Numbered from the stretch's first letter, positions 31,401-41,647 are shown. The stretch is DNA of 64,000 nucleotides from JBJMHZ01 sp045807125 (GCA_045807125.1 JBJMHZ010000035.1:55111-119110); one strand, 5' to 3'. The notes: generated by a model not told the origin, from the letters alone. Made by a program: numbers and translations.

Positions 31401-34086
31401 GGTGCACGGCGCCGTTCAGCGGCGCCTGCACCTGCATGCCGCGCCGGCCAGCCAGGGTGAAGTCCTGCGAGGCCTTGTAGTGGCCGCCGTCCAGGCCGTT
31501 CGCGTCGGGGGCCGGGTCCACGTCGAGGTAGCTGACGACCGGGTCCCAGGACACCTGGTCGTACGAGCCGTCGAACTGCGATCCGACCCGGAAGTACAGC
31601 CGGTCGCCCTTGCTGACGGCGATCGAGCTGACGCCGGTGGGCGTCTTGGCGGCGTAGTCGTCGGCGCCTATCGCGGTCGACCACAGCTCCGAGCCGTTGC
31701 GCTGGATCGCGACTCGCACGCCGTCGGCGTTGGGGTAGCTCGCCCGCGCCGGGCTCGTGTCCTGGACGAGCACGACATCGCCGGCCACCTTCACGGTGCC
31801 GTCGAACGGCGCCTCCCACCGGCGCACGGTGTCGGTCAGCGGGCTGTTCTGAATCTCCTGGTCGCGGTCGGCGCCGAAGTCCTGCACCAGCCCGCTGTCG
31901 TCGAGGATGCCCGAGCCGATCGGCACCGGGGTGTCGTTGCTGTTGGCGGTGAAGGTCGGCACGCCGTTGCCGTCGAGGTGGTTGAACAGCACGGCGCCGT
32001 CATTGACCAGATCGGGCAGCCCGTCACCGTTGACGTCGTTGAAGTACACCGATGTGGTGCTGAACGTCACGGCATGGTTCGCGAACACGTTGGCGGTGAG
32101 GTAGGACTCAGGGCCGAACGAGACCGTGTTGGAGGAGCTCTTGGAGATGGCGGGCAGCGTCGGGACCGGGACGGCAGGGCCGAAGCTGGTGGAGCCATCC
32201 GGGCCGGACGCGTTCAGCCGGAAGGAGATGCCGCCGCTGCCCTTGAACACCTTGTCGGGGAGGTCGTCGCCGTTGAGGTCGATCAGGGCGAGCTTGCCGT
32301 CGGTCGTGCTGCGGGTGAAGCCAACCTTGCCGCCGACGCTGCCCTGCTTGAGCGGCAGCAGCGGATTGAAGCCGACGTACAGGTGGCCACCGACGGTAGT
32401 GCTGAGCGAGCCGGACAGCGCGCTTGCCTTGCCGTGACCGAGCAGCCCGGAGGTGACGTTGTCGTCACCGACCTGCCAGTCGGCGGCGGGCGAGAACGCG
32501 TCGTACTGACCGCTCGCGTCACGGATGTCGTCGTAATAACTGAACGTGTGGGTGCCGAGCGCGCCGCCGTTGGCGCCGCGCTGGGTCACCGAGGCGAGCA
32601 GCGACTTGTGGAACGCGCCCTCGGTGTAGGTGAGGTCGTAGCTGCGCACCGGGTTGCCCTGGAAGCTGACGTCGATGCGCGACAGCCGCTCGGCGGTGAC
32701 CATCTTGAACCCGCCGCGCGCGTCGATGACGACGTCGGGCCGGCGGCTGTAGCCGGGCAGCTCGCTGTCCCGGACGAAGGTCACGGCGTACGGGCCCGCC
32801 GTCGAGCCCGTGCGGGTGTAGTCGATGGTCCGCAAGTACAACTGGCGACCCATCACGGTGCCGCCGGACACGCCGGCGTCGCTCACCGTCTGGTAGTCGT
32901 AGCGCACTGCGTTGCCGTGCCGGTCGCGGGTCTCGCGCAGCGCCCAGCGGAAGACGTTGCCGTTGTCGTCGGCCAGCGAGGCGGCGGCCACCGGGCCGCT
33001 CTCCGGGTCGCCGCCGTAGAACGACCGCGTGCCGTCCTTGTCGGTGACCTCCCACCAGTAGTTGGTGGGCGCGCTGCCGTGCCGGACGATCGTGTTGAAC
33101 GCGCCCTCGACGCGGGCGTGGAACGTCTTCTCCGCGGTGCGCGGCTGCAGCGCGCCCCGGTTGGCGACCGGCGTCATCTCGGCGCCGCCCATGACGTAGG
33201 TCTCGGTCTCGTTGGCCGGGTCGTACCGCGGAACGCCCCACTTCGTGTCGATCCCGATGCTCGGCACGGACAGGTCCCAGCCGACGCCCAGCCAGCCGTC
33301 GCCGGCTGACGAGGAGTAGCTCAGCTCCAAGGACGGCGTCATGCCCTGGCGGCCCTGCGGAAGGTCGATCGGGTACGAGAGGCGCGCGTCGCCCTGGTTA
33401 TTGCCTTGCGGCTGGTTGATCAGGTCAACGCCGGCCGATGGGTCAGCGGCCTTGAGGTCCTTGATGCTGGTCGGGTCGAAGTTCACGTTCTCCGGGTGGT
33501 CCGGCACCGTCACGGTCGCCGCGACCATGTCGGTGAAGTGGTTGGACAGGCTCGCCACGTTGTCGCCGGCCTGGTCCAGGTTCTTGCGCTGCAGCGGGAC
33601 CCACTTGGTCTGGGTGGTGTCGTAGTAGTAGATCTGCACGTCCTGCTCGGTCAGCCCGTCCGGGACCTGCACGCTGTCGTACGGCACCGTGATGCTGAGG
33701 TTGTCCTTGAACGTCATGTGCGGCAGGAACCGGTAGCCGTCGGCGTTGCCGGCCGTGACGAGAGTCATCCCCGGGTCCAGCGGCGGCAGGCTCGACGCGC
33801 ACAGCGACTGCGCCTCGATCGTGACCGGCGCGCTGACCGCCTTGGTGTCCAGCGCCACCGTCGCGCCGTCCTGCTGGATCGTCGCGGCCTGCCCCGGAGC
33901 GACCGTCGTGTCGCTCGGCGGTGGCAACGCGCTCGTATCGCAGCTCTGGTCCGCCGCCGCCACCCGCACCCCGAGCACTCCCGGCAGGGCGCCCACCGTC
34001 AGCATCGCGACGAGCAGGGCGAGGACCGTGAATGCGCTGATCCAACGCGAGCGAATGAACCCGGGCAAGCCGTTCCAAGCAGACAT
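25477..34086 (-). CDS. Giant secreted SpvB/FG-GAP/RHS protein with C-terminal GH24 lysozyme-like domain
   Basis: About 2,869 residues from the ATG at 34086, supported by AAGGAA six bases upstream. Order: signal peptide or anchor (ISAFTVLALLVAMLTVGALP); a SpvB-type domain near 200-300 (SYPIDLPQGRQGMTPSLELS); several FG-GAP/VCBS calcium-loop motifs (DLNGDDLPD, DVNGDGLPD, DIDGDGYAD) to about 1560, a TcB-like propeller; YD repeats from about 1860; RHS core near 2600-2690 (YYFGARYYDPQTGVWQSPDP); and a tip with phage-lysozyme marks: Glu2706 in EWREKF, TIGYGET (Thr2722), DQFDALTSFAYNGG and GLVNRRKEEADLFL. The tip should cut peptidoglycan. T4 lysozyme Asp20 is replaced by a Pro-Glu-Pro-Gly-Asp stretch with one extra residue. 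No small gene follows as immunity. Confidence 0.9.
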   Translation of the reverse strand: MSAWNGLPGFIRSRWISAFTVLALLVAMLTVGALPGVLGVRVAAADQSCDTSALPPPSDTTVAPGQAATIQQDGATVALDTKAVSAPVTIEAQSLCASSLPPLDPGMTLVTAGNADGYRFLPHMTFKDNLSITVPYDSVQVPDGLTEQDVQIYYYDTTQTKWVPLQRKNLDQAGDNVASLSNHFTDMVAATVTVPDHPENVNFDPTSIKDLKAADPSAGVDLINQPQGNNQGDARLSYPIDLPQGRQGMTPSLELSYSSSAGDGWLGVGWDLSVPSIGIDTKWGVPRYDPANETETYVMGGAEMTPVANRGALQPRTAEKTFHARVEGAFNTIVRHGSAPTNYWWEVTDKDGTRSFYGGDPESGPVAAASLADDNGNVFRWALRETRDRHGNAVRYDYQTVSDAGVSGGTVMGRQLYLRTIDYTRTGSTAGPYAVTFVRDSELPGYSRRPDVVIDARGGFKMVTAERLSRIDVSFQGNPVRSYDLTYTEGAFHKSLLASVTQRGANGGALGTHTFSYYDDIRDASGQYDAFSPAADWQVGDDNVTSGLLGHGKASALSGSLSTTVGGHLYVGFNPLLPLKQGSVGGKVGFTRSTTDGKLALIDLNGDDLPDKVFKGSGGISFRLNASGPDGSTSFGPAVPVPTLPAISKSSSNTVSFGPESYLTANVFANHAVTFSTTSVYFNDVNGDGLPDLVNDGAVLFNHLDGNGVPTFTANSNDTPVPIGSGILDDSGLVQDFGADRDQEIQNSPLTDTVRRWEAPFDGTVKVAGDVVLVQDTSPARASYPNADGVRVAIQRNGSELWSTAIGADDYAAKTPTGVSSIAVSKGDRLYFRVGSQFDGSYDQVSWDPVVSYLDVDPAPDANGLDGGHYKASQDFTLAGRRGMQVQAPLNGAVHLTGALHKLGATTDDVTVVVTKNGDQIASQRVDAGATGDVPIDMDIDVAKQDAIALQVQVDSPIDLSKLDWAPSLYYVSSPDVSTLTDDNGDPLIQLHPPYDIDTYPVDDLTGPQQAWTAPADETVTVTPDVTAASGADGSLTFTVKRPGELVAKRAITLSNGQASPAPFDVDVQQGDRLFFDFSVRDPQLNAKITATSVQVTRPSSAPVTVPSAVHAAAFPGVLAAPYRGWSYVGYNGAGARETAPITEADLNQTFDQSSTYDPQTAKAYVFLPFPEERSWRGADDSAWVKASSMSSSRQGAAQISVPTTSEVAGARAVSRLGHGTQDAVGGGVSLLSGSLDDGSTSSDVDYLDLNGDRFPDIVSTGKVQYSTLTGGLEASNRAVPGLDAPREADASSANVGVGGSPAHFTTNSAGRVGMTGSQMVALGLSADLGKGSTKPKRELLDVNGDGLPDQVSRDGSTLMVALNLGYGFATAEPWGTAAIDDEKSENGTIGATLGFNSGIYDFAGGLSLTKDKAATTETLQDVNGDGLADRVLAGGDGGMQVGLNTGTGFAAPVAWNGAIDGACHDDTSVGLAGIDWNHARICSGSTGLGAGAYFTIGIGPLCLPAPTCYIIINPGADASQTMSRDEATLQDIDGDGYADDLASSSDGTLHVAHNRTGRTNLLKSVSRPLGASFSLDYARDGNTVADPSSHWLLTKVSVDDGHVGDGADTQLTTYTYAGGVYDRLEREFYGYAHVTEEQRDTTSSNAVYRSVVRDFATNSYYMKGLQLRQRTYDAAGGLFADSESTYVLRDVGTGAEPAGAASTTATIFPMLTRTDERYNEGGPTAVKSTATINHYDALGDIDVLTELGDTGSADDVTAQIGYSSCPGTGVRTPTSITVYGGSTLMRHRESNVDCANGDVTQVRQYLAGGAASTTDISYTGDGNILMVTDPPNASGQRATLTYGYDPATRSQVERITDNFGLTSTATHDLRFGTVLTQTDENGSVENSTYDEFGRQTSLTGPYEQDSGTPTIRFEYHPEATAPWAITRHLDKFRSATDTIDTVVLIDGLRRQIQTKKDATVYTGASSAPADVMIVTGAVTYDAFGRQTAARYPVTEPLGTPGTFDASVDAIAPTRTTYDVLDRATRTTFPDGTTTATAYGFGPDRSGATEFEQTVTDPNGHRKLYYHDVRQQLVSLKQLHTPSGGSQQAIWTSYAYDPLSQLVQVTDDKNNATRQSFDNLGRRTVVDNPDTGKTDTTYDLASNKVAEVTANLRASSQQISYGYDYDRLVSISYPQFPANNVTYAYGNPGASDNRAGRITRVTDEGGAQDRYYGKLGEVTKEVQTVVGFTGSSPKSYTTSYVYDTFGRMQSLTYPDGEVLTYQYDSGGMVRAASGVKGSNAYHYVNRAQYDKFGQKAFIEDGNGVQTTYAFDPVMRRLSNQVAGPLLDPNGVAVGPFQNLTYTYDNVGNVTSAVNNLAVPTPPVFGGPSTQTFRYDDLDRLTDAAGSYQYEPGKTNRYTDALSYDNLHNITSKTQTNDIVQPSGKVVPQKKTTYAYAYAYAGSQPHAPTHIGAQTYTYDLNGNQTGWTDDKSGQRRTIVWDEENRIQSIFDNGHQATYKYDDAGQRVIKRGPQGETAYVNQFFTIRNGTIGTKHVFIDSTRVASKLMKADGTYEKDVYYDHSDHLASNNEVTDASGKPYEHLEYFPSGETWIEEKSDTQRTPYQFAGKELDEDTALYYFGARYYDPQTGVWQSPDPDLADNLAKLTNGDASPGANDASPGANVAAPTFLNVYDYAEANPVTNADPDGRASTPTTIGAKGLEYLEWREKFCPKPYIPEPGDVLTIGYGETRGVTSKTPPVTEPQARATLIQHANSRYASQVTAVVNKYHLTLSQDQFDALTSFAYNGGHLNGQSVASALRSGDPNRIVAAMALYNKAKNKAGVRVVNKGLVNRRKEEADLFLHGTLPTAVTKQPPLGKRPYYKTCPVKGVY
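26104..26145. repeat. Two-copy 21-bp perfect tandem repeat in the RHS core
   Basis: Identical 21-bp units at 26104-26124 and 26125-26145 encode two copies of a seven-residue NDASPGA-like unit between the RHS core and the lysozyme tip. The frame is kept. It looks like a recent slippage event in a loop that tolerates length change. Confidence 0.85.
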
Positions 34087-34534
34087 GTCGTTTCCTTGAG
34101 GCAGGGAATCGGCAGCCAATCTGGGCGCGCGAAATCCGCGCCGTGGCGGCGCGAATATCTCAGGAACCAGAGCGGTCGGCGTCTTCCGGGCTATTGGTGG
34201 CGCGGTCGGCGAATCGTCTCAAGATCCGAACGGGGCTGGACTCTAGCAGCGCTCCACGGGTCGAGCACGGGTCGCGATAGACGCGTTGGTAAAACATCTT
34301 TGAGACGACATTGCTAAGTCTTTGCCCGCTCGGGCGTGGCTCCTCGCTGCGCTTTCCCGCTGACGCCGGAGATCAGGCCACTCAACCGACGAGCCTCCGG
34401 CGCCTCGCGATATGTGCGTCATTGCAGCTAACGAGAATGGCGGGGAGATGCCGGCCGCCCGTAATAGGGCAATCCGTCGCCGACCGGCATGCGCCTGCAT
34501 AGCGCATAGCGCGAACCGTCGGCTAACGCAAGCG
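34087..34534. other. Intergenic region upstream of the SpvB-RHS gene
   Basis: No gene is supported in this stretch. It holds the leader and promoter of the RHS gene on the minus strand. A locally AT-richer patch at about 34284-34322 (containing aaaacatctttgagac) stands out in the GC-rich background and is the best place for the promoter, which would give a leader of about 200 bases. I could not pick a convincing -35/-10 pair. Confidence 0.4.
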
Positions 34535-34573
34535 GGGGCGCGCGCCCGACCGCATCAGCCGGGCGCGCGCCCC
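34535..34573 (-). terminator. Strong GC hairpin after clpB
   Basis: A perfect 14-bp inverted repeat (34535-34548 with 34560-34573, GGGGCGCGCGCCCG and its complement) with an 11-base loop, starting 22 bp after the clpB stop. On the minus strand it is followed by only a few Ts (gcttgcgtt), typical of weak-U-tract terminators in high-GC actinobacteria. Confidence 0.65.
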
Positions 34574-34595
34574 ATTTCAGCGCGAGCTTTCGAGC

Positions 34596-37202
<2,607 letters not shown>

Positions 37203-37267
37203 CGGGACTGATCACGTGCCTTTCACGTACCGACGAAGAGGCTGGTCACTAGGCCCAACACCGGACG

Positions 37268-37292
37268 AAATTGAGCCTATTCCGCTCAATTT
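37268..37292 (-). promoter_or_regulatory. HAIR element (HspR operator) of clpB
   Basis: A perfect palindrome with nine-base arms, AAATTGAGC and GCTCAATTT, separated by CTATTCC (seven bases). This matches the HspR-associated inverted repeat CTTGAGT-N7-ACTCAAG in spacing and core (TTGAGC/GCTCAA). It lies 66 bp before the clpB start, in the intergenic gap that separates hspR from clpB. Confidence 0.85.
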
Positions 37293-37335
37293 TGGCCCTG
37301 TTGGTCCCGTTGGCCCTGTCGTTGCCGGACAGCCG

Positions 37336-37800
37336 TCAGCGCGGCGGAGGGGCGCCACCCGAGCGCCACACCACGACGCTCCCCGGCTTGGCGACCGGCA
37401 CGAGGTCGCGGCGGTACGACGCATGCGCGGCAGCCTCCCGGCGGGCGGCCTCCGCCTCGGCGCGCGCCAGCTCGTCGCGCAGCTCGCGCATCCGCTGCTG
37501 GAGCGCGTGCACGTGCGCCTCGAGCTCGAGGATCCGCTTGACCCCCGCCAGGTTGATGCCCTCCTCCTGGGAGAGGCGCTGCACCTCGCGGAGCAGGTGG
37601 ATGTCCCTGGCCGAGTAGCGGCGGCCGCGGCCGGGGGTGCGCCCTGGCGAGACCAGCCCGAGGCGGTCGTACTGGCGCAGGGTCTGCGGGTGCATGCCGG
37701 CCAGCTGGGCCGCCACCGAGATGACGAAGACCGGGGTGTCGGCGTCGGGCGCGCCCGGCGGGAGCCGGCCGGCCCCGGAATCGTGGACCGAAGCGTCCAT
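37336..37800 (-). CDS. hspR: Heat-shock repressor HspR (MerR family)
   Basis: A 154-residue repressor of the dnaK and clpB transcription units. The MerR-type winged helix is plain: VFVISVAAQLAGMHPQTLRQ, YDRLGLVSPGRTPGRGRRYS and DIHLLREVQRLSQEEGINL, followed by a coiled coil (LELEAHVHALQQRMRELRDE) for dimerisation. It lacks the effector domain of other MerR proteins. In Streptomyces, HspR binds HAIR sites and uses DnaK as co-repressor, so free DnaK reports folding stress; the same circuit is likely here because HAIR palindromes precede both dnaK and clpB. It is the last gene of the dnaK-grpE-dnaJ-hspR operon, 8 bp after dnaJ. Confidence 0.95.
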   Translation of the reverse strand: MDASVHDSGAGRLPPGAPDADTPVFVISVAAQLAGMHPQTLRQYDRLGLVSPGRTPGRGRRYSARDIHLLREVQRLSQEEGINLAGVKRILELEAHVHALQQRMRELRDELARAEAEAARREAAAHASYRRDLVPVAKPGSVVVWRSGGAPPPR

Positions 37801-37808
37801 CGCGTCGC

Positions 37809-39014
37809 TCACCTCTTCGTGGAGCTGCTCGCGTCCCTGGAAGTGGCACCGGCATCGGTGGCCGCACCGGTAGCGGCACCGAGGTGCGCCCGCGGGTCGT
37901 CGCTGACCGCGTCGGCGTAGGCCTCGAGGGCCTCCTTCGCCTTGCCGCTCACCTTCTGCGGCACGGCCACCTCGACGGTCACCAGCAGGTCGCCCCTCGT
38001 GCCGTCGCGGCGCGGGACGCCCTTGCCCCTGACCCGGAAGGTGCGCCCGCTCGCGGTGCCGGCCGGCACCTTGAGGGTGACCGGCGAGCCGCCGAGCGTC
38101 GGCACCTTGACGGTCGCGCCGAGGGCGGCCTCGGGGAAGGACACCGGGACGGCGAGCGTCAGGTTGTCGCCGCTGCGGCCGAACAGCCGGTCGGCCGTCA
38201 CGTGGACGGTGACCAGCAGGTCGCCATTCGGCCCGCCGCGATCGCCGGGCTGGCCCTTGCCCTTCAGCCGGATGCGCTGGCCGTCGGCCACCCCCGCGGG
38301 GATGCGGACGGTGAGCGTCCGCTCCGCCCGCACCTGCCCGTCGCCGTGGCAGGTCGGGCACGGGTCGTCGATGAGCCGGCCGGTGCCGCGGCACTCGCGG
38401 CACGGCTCGCCGAGGCTGAACCCGCCGAGGTTGCGGCTGGCCATCCCGGTGCCGGAGCAGTTGGGGCAGACCCTCGGTACGGTGCCCGGCCGCGCGCCGC
38501 TGCCGTGGCAGGTGGCGCAGGACGCAGGCGCGGTCAGCCGCAGCGGCACGGTCACGCCGTCGACCGCCTCGGCGAACGACAGCGTGACCTCGCTCTCGAT
38601 GTCACCGCCGCGCCGGGGCTGGGCCGGCCGGCGGCCACCGCCGCCGAAGATGCCACCGAACAGGTCGCCGAGGCCACCGGAGCCGGAGCCACCGCCGCCG
38701 CCGCCGAACAGGTCGCCGAGGTCGAACGTGGTCCCGCCGCCCTGGCCGCCGCCGCGCGGGACGCGGAACCCGCCGGTGCCGAAGAGCGCGCGGGCCTCGT
38801 CGTACTCCTTGCGCTTGGCCTCGTCGGAGAGGACCGCGTAGGCCTCGGAGATCTCCTTGAACTTCTCCTCGGCCGCCCGGTCGCCCTTGTTGCTGTCCGG
38901 GTGGTAGGTGCGCGCCAGCTTGCGATAGGCCTTCTTGATGTCGGCCGCGCTCGCGTCCTTCGGCACCCCGAGGGCCGCGTAGTAGTCCTTCTCGATGAAG
39001 TCGCGCGCGCTCAC
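37809..39014 (-). CDS. dnaJ: Chaperone protein DnaJ
   Basis: A 401-residue type I J-protein that delivers unfolded clients to DnaK and stimulates its ATPase. The J domain (residues 8-75) carries the HPD triad in RTYHPDSNKGD. A Gly-rich linker follows (GGGGGGSGSGGLGDLFGG), then four zinc-binding CxxCxGxG repeats (CATCHGSG, CPNCSGTG, CRECRGTG, CPTCHGDG) and the C-terminal client-binding domains. The GTG start (VSARDFIEKDYY) is supported by GAGGGG upstream; longer frames add no J-domain sequence. It lies 10 bp after grpE in the HspR-controlled operon. The C-terminal tail is Ala/Thr-rich and probably disordered. Confidence 0.96.
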   Translation of the reverse strand: MSARDFIEKDYYAALGVPKDASAADIKKAYRKLARTYHPDSNKGDRAAEEKFKEISEAYAVLSDEAKRKEYDEARALFGTGGFRVPRGGGQGGGTTFDLGDLFGGGGGGSGSGGLGDLFGGIFGGGGRRPAQPRRGGDIESEVTLSFAEAVDGVTVPLRLTAPASCATCHGSGARPGTVPRVCPNCSGTGMASRNLGGFSLGEPCRECRGTGRLIDDPCPTCHGDGQVRAERTLTVRIPAGVADGQRIRLKGKGQPGDRGGPNGDLLVTVHVTADRLFGRSGDNLTLAVPVSFPEAALGATVKVPTLGGSPVTLKVPAGTASGRTFRVRGKGVPRRDGTRGDLLVTVEVAVPQKVSGKAKEALEAYADAVSDDPRAHLGAATGAATDAGATSRDASSSTKR

Positions 39015-39024
39015 GGCGTGCCCC

Positions 39025-39696
39025 TCACTCGGTCTCGGCCGCCGCCCGGTCACCGCTCGGCTCGGCCACCGCCACCCGCGCGGGGCGCAGCACGCGCTCG
39101 CCGAGCCGGTAGCCCGGCTGGAAGATCGCGACGCACGTCGGCTCGGTGACGTCGGCCGAGTACGTGTGGGTCAGCGCCTCGTGCACCACCGGGTCGAACA
39201 GCTCGCCGGCCTCGCCGAAGGGGGCAAGGCCGAGCTTGGCGACGGTCGCCTCGAGCGCCTCGGCCACCGACCGGAAGCCGCCCTCGAGCTCGCCGTGCTC
39301 GCGGGCGCGGCCGATGTCGTCGAGCACCGGCAGCAGGTTGGCGAGCACGTTGGCGAGCGCCATCTCCTGGGTCGCCAGCCGGTCGCGCTCGACCCGCTTG
39401 CGGTAGTTGGCGAAATCGGCCGAGAGGCGCTGCAGGTCGGCCGTCCGCTCGGCGAGCGCCGCCGCGAGCTGGTCCTCGTCCGGGGTGGTGGCGGCCCTCG
39501 TGGGAGCCGCCACCTCCTCGGAGGAGGGCGCGGGAGAAGGCGCCGCGGACGGCCCGGTGGACGGCACGGCCGCGGGCTGCGGCGCCCGCAGCTCGCCGGT
39601 CAGCGGGTCGATGCGCCGCTTGTCGCGGACGACCGGCTCCTGCTGCTCCTCGGGCCGCTCGCCGCGGCCCGCTGCCGGATCGCGCCCCTCGGTCAC
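39025..39696 (-). CDS. grpE: Nucleotide exchange factor GrpE
   Basis: A 223-residue dimeric exchange factor that releases ADP from DnaK. The N-terminal third is charged and proline/serine-rich (probably disordered). A long coiled coil follows (AALAERTADLQRLSADFANY and on through KRVERDRLA), then the four-helix bundle with NLLPVLDDIGRAREHG, and a C-terminal beta wing with FDPVVHEALT and VFQPGYRLGERVLRPARV-type sequence (here IFQPGYRLGERVLRPARV). The start codon overlaps the dnaK stop by four bases (ATGA), indicating coupled translation and matched stoichiometry. Confidence 0.96.
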   Translation of the reverse strand: MTEGRDPAAGRGERPEEQQEPVVRDKRRIDPLTGELRAPQPAAVPSTGPSAAPSPAPSSEEVAAPTRAATTPDEDQLAAALAERTADLQRLSADFANYRKRVERDRLATQEMALANVLANLLPVLDDIGRAREHGELEGGFRSVAEALEATVAKLGLAPFGEAGELFDPVVHEALTHTYSADVTEPTCVAIFQPGYRLGERVLRPARVAVAEPSGDRAAAETE

Positions 39697-41546
39697 GCCT
39701 GCTCCCCCTCGTCGACGATCTCCGCGTCGACGACCTCGTCACCACTGGTGGAACCGGTGCCGGCGTCGGGACCGCCCGTGGGGCCACCGGTCGCCTGGCC
39801 GGCGGCCTGCGCCTGCTCGTACATCGAGGCGCCGAGCTTCTGGCTGGCCTGGGCGACCTTGTCGGTGGCGCTCTTGATCGCGCTGATGTCGGTGCCGGAC
39901 AGCGCGGTCTTCAGCTCGCCGAGAGCCGACTCGACCTCGCCCTTCAGGTCGGGGTTGACCTTGTCGGCGTTGTCGGCGAGGAACTTCTCGGTCTGGTAGA
40001 CGAGGGAGTCCGCGGTGTTGCGCACCTCGGCCTCCTCGCGGCGGCGCCGGTCCTCCTCGGCGTACTCCTCGGCCTCGCGCATCATCCGGTCGACGTCATC
40101 GCGCGGCAGCGCCGAGCCGCCGGTGATGGTCATCGACTGCTGGCGGCCGGTGCCGAGGTCCTTCGCCGACACGTGGACGATGCCGTTGGCGTCGATGTCG
40201 AACGTGACCTCGATCTGCGGCACGCCGCGCGGCGCCGGCGGCAGCCCGGTCAGCTCGAACATGCCGAGCTTCTTGTTGTAGGCCGCCATCTCGCGCTCGC
40301 CCTGGTAGACCTGGATCTGCACCGAGGGCTGGTTGTCGTCGGCCGTGGTGAAGATCTCCGAGCGCTTGGTGGGGATCGTCGTGTTGCGCTCGATGAGCTT
40401 GGTCATGATGCCGCCCTTGGTCTCGATGCCGAGGGACAGCGGGGTGACGTCGAGCAGCAGGACGTCCTTGACCTCGCCCTTGAGCACGCCGGCCTGCAGC
40501 GCCGCGCCGATCGACACGACCTCGTCCGGGTTGACGCCCTTGTGCGGCTCCTTGCCGCCGGTCAGCTCCTTGACGACGTCGACGACCGCGGGCATGCGGG
40601 TCGAGCCACCGACGAGGACGACGTGGTCGATCTCGCTGAGGGCGATGCCGGCGTCCTTGATGGCCTGCTGGAACGGGCCCTTGCAGCGCTCGAGCAGGTC
40701 GGCGGTCATCCGCTGGAACTCCGCGCGGGTGAGCTTGACCTCGAGGTGCAGCGGGCCCTCGGAGCTGGCGGTGATGTAGGGCAGGTTGATCGTGGTCTCG
40801 CTGGCCTGCGACAGCTCGATCTTCGCCTTCTCGGCGGCCTCCTTGAGCCGCTGCAGCGCCATCTTGTCCTTGGACAGGTCGACGCCCTGCTGGTTCTTGA
40901 AGGTGGTGACCAGGTGGTCGATGATCCGCTGGTCCCAGTCGTCGCCGCCGAGGCGGTTGTCGCCGCTGGTGGCCTTGACCTCGATGACGCCCTCGCCCAT
41001 CTCGAGCAGGGACACGTCGAACGTGCCGCCGCCGAGGTCGAAGACGAGGATCGTCTGCTCCTTGTCGCCCTTGTCCAGCCCGTAGGCGAGGGCGGCCGCG
41101 GTAGGCTCGTTGATGATCCGCAGGACGCCGAGGCCCGCGATCTCGCCGGCCTCCTTGGTGGCCTGGCGCTCGGCGTCGTTGAAGTACGCCGGCACCGTGA
41201 TGACCGCGTCGGTCACCTGCTCGCCGAGGTAGGACTCGGCGTCGCGCTTGAGCTTCTGCAGGATGAAGGCGCTGATCTGCTGGGGGGTGAACGCCTTGTC
41301 GTCGATGTCGATCTTCCAGCCGGTGCCCATGTGCCGCTTGACCGACCGGATGGTCCGCTCGGGGTTGGTCACGGCCTGGCGCTTGGCGACCTCCCCGACG
41401 AGGATCTCGCCGTTCTTGGCGAAGGCGACCACCGACGGCGTCGTCCGCGAGCCCTCGGCATTGGCGATGACCGTCGGCTCACCACCTTCGAGGACGGTGA
41501 CGACGGAGTTGGTCGTGCCGAGGTCGATGCCGACCGCACGTGCCAT
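39693..41546 (-). CDS. dnaK: Chaperone protein DnaK (Hsp70)
   Basis: A 617-residue Hsp70. Nucleotide-binding domain signatures: GIDLGTTNSVV at the N-terminus, VFDLGGGTFDVSLLEM and the VGGSTRMPAV segment; the linker and substrate-binding domain follow (DVTPLSLGIETKGG), then the helical lid and a Gly/Thr-rich tail ending in the EIVDEGE-type acidic stretch. It folds and refolds proteins in the cytoplasm and, in the HspR system, acts as co-repressor of its own operon. AGGAGG precedes the ATG. It is the first gene of dnaK-grpE-dnaJ-hspR, and its promoter region carries two HAIR-type palindromes. Length is normal for actinobacteria. Confidence 0.98.
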   Translation of the reverse strand: MARAVGIDLGTTNSVVTVLEGGEPTVIANAEGSRTTPSVVAFAKNGEILVGEVAKRQAVTNPERTIRSVKRHMGTGWKIDIDDKAFTPQQISAFILQKLKRDAESYLGEQVTDAVITVPAYFNDAERQATKEAGEIAGLGVLRIINEPTAAALAYGLDKGDKEQTILVFDLGGGTFDVSLLEMGEGVIEVKATSGDNRLGGDDWDQRIIDHLVTTFKNQQGVDLSKDKMALQRLKEAAEKAKIELSQASETTINLPYITASSEGPLHLEVKLTRAEFQRMTADLLERCKGPFQQAIKDAGIALSEIDHVVLVGGSTRMPAVVDVVKELTGGKEPHKGVNPDEVVSIGAALQAGVLKGEVKDVLLLDVTPLSLGIETKGGIMTKLIERNTTIPTKRSEIFTTADDNQPSVQIQVYQGEREMAAYNKKLGMFELTGLPPAPRGVPQIEVTFDIDANGIVHVSAKDLGTGRQQSMTITGGSALPRDDVDRMMREAEEYAEEDRRRREEAEVRNTADSLVYQTEKFLADNADKVNPDLKGEVESALGELKTALSGTDISAIKSATDKVAQASQKLGASMYEQAQAAGQATGGPTGGPDAGTGSTSGDEVVDAEIVDEGEQA

Positions 41547-41594
41547 GAAAGTCCTCCTGTGCTGCGCGCCGCTCTGCGCGCCGGAACGAGTTGG

Positions 41595-41615
41595 GTTGAG
41601 CGTGCTGGGCTCAAT
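41595..41615 (-). promoter_or_regulatory. Proximal HAIR element of dnaK
   Basis: GTTGAGC-N7-GCTCAAT (spacer GTGCTGG), matching the HspR operator in core and spacing. It overlaps the -10 hexamer and the expected transcription start of dnaK, so binding would block polymerase. Outer flanks GAACGA (41584-41589) and TCGTTC (41615-41620) extend the symmetry with an offset. Confidence 0.85.
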
Positions 41616-41642
41616 CGTTCCTCGTCCTGCCTGCGGCGTCAA
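41614..41642 (-). promoter_or_regulatory. dnaK promoter
   Basis: On the minus strand TTGACG (41637-41642), 17 bp, then AACGAT (41614-41619). The -35 is near consensus. The promoter is bracketed by the two HAIR-type palindromes and lies about 70 bp before the dnaK start codon. Confidence 0.6.
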
Positions 41643-41647
41643 GTCAC

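Noticed and set aside
30430..33309. Plus-strand open frame of about 960 codons opposite the second RHS gene
   Set aside because: Same kind of shadow; composition is repetitive Val/Arg/Asp/Gly with no recognisable fold.
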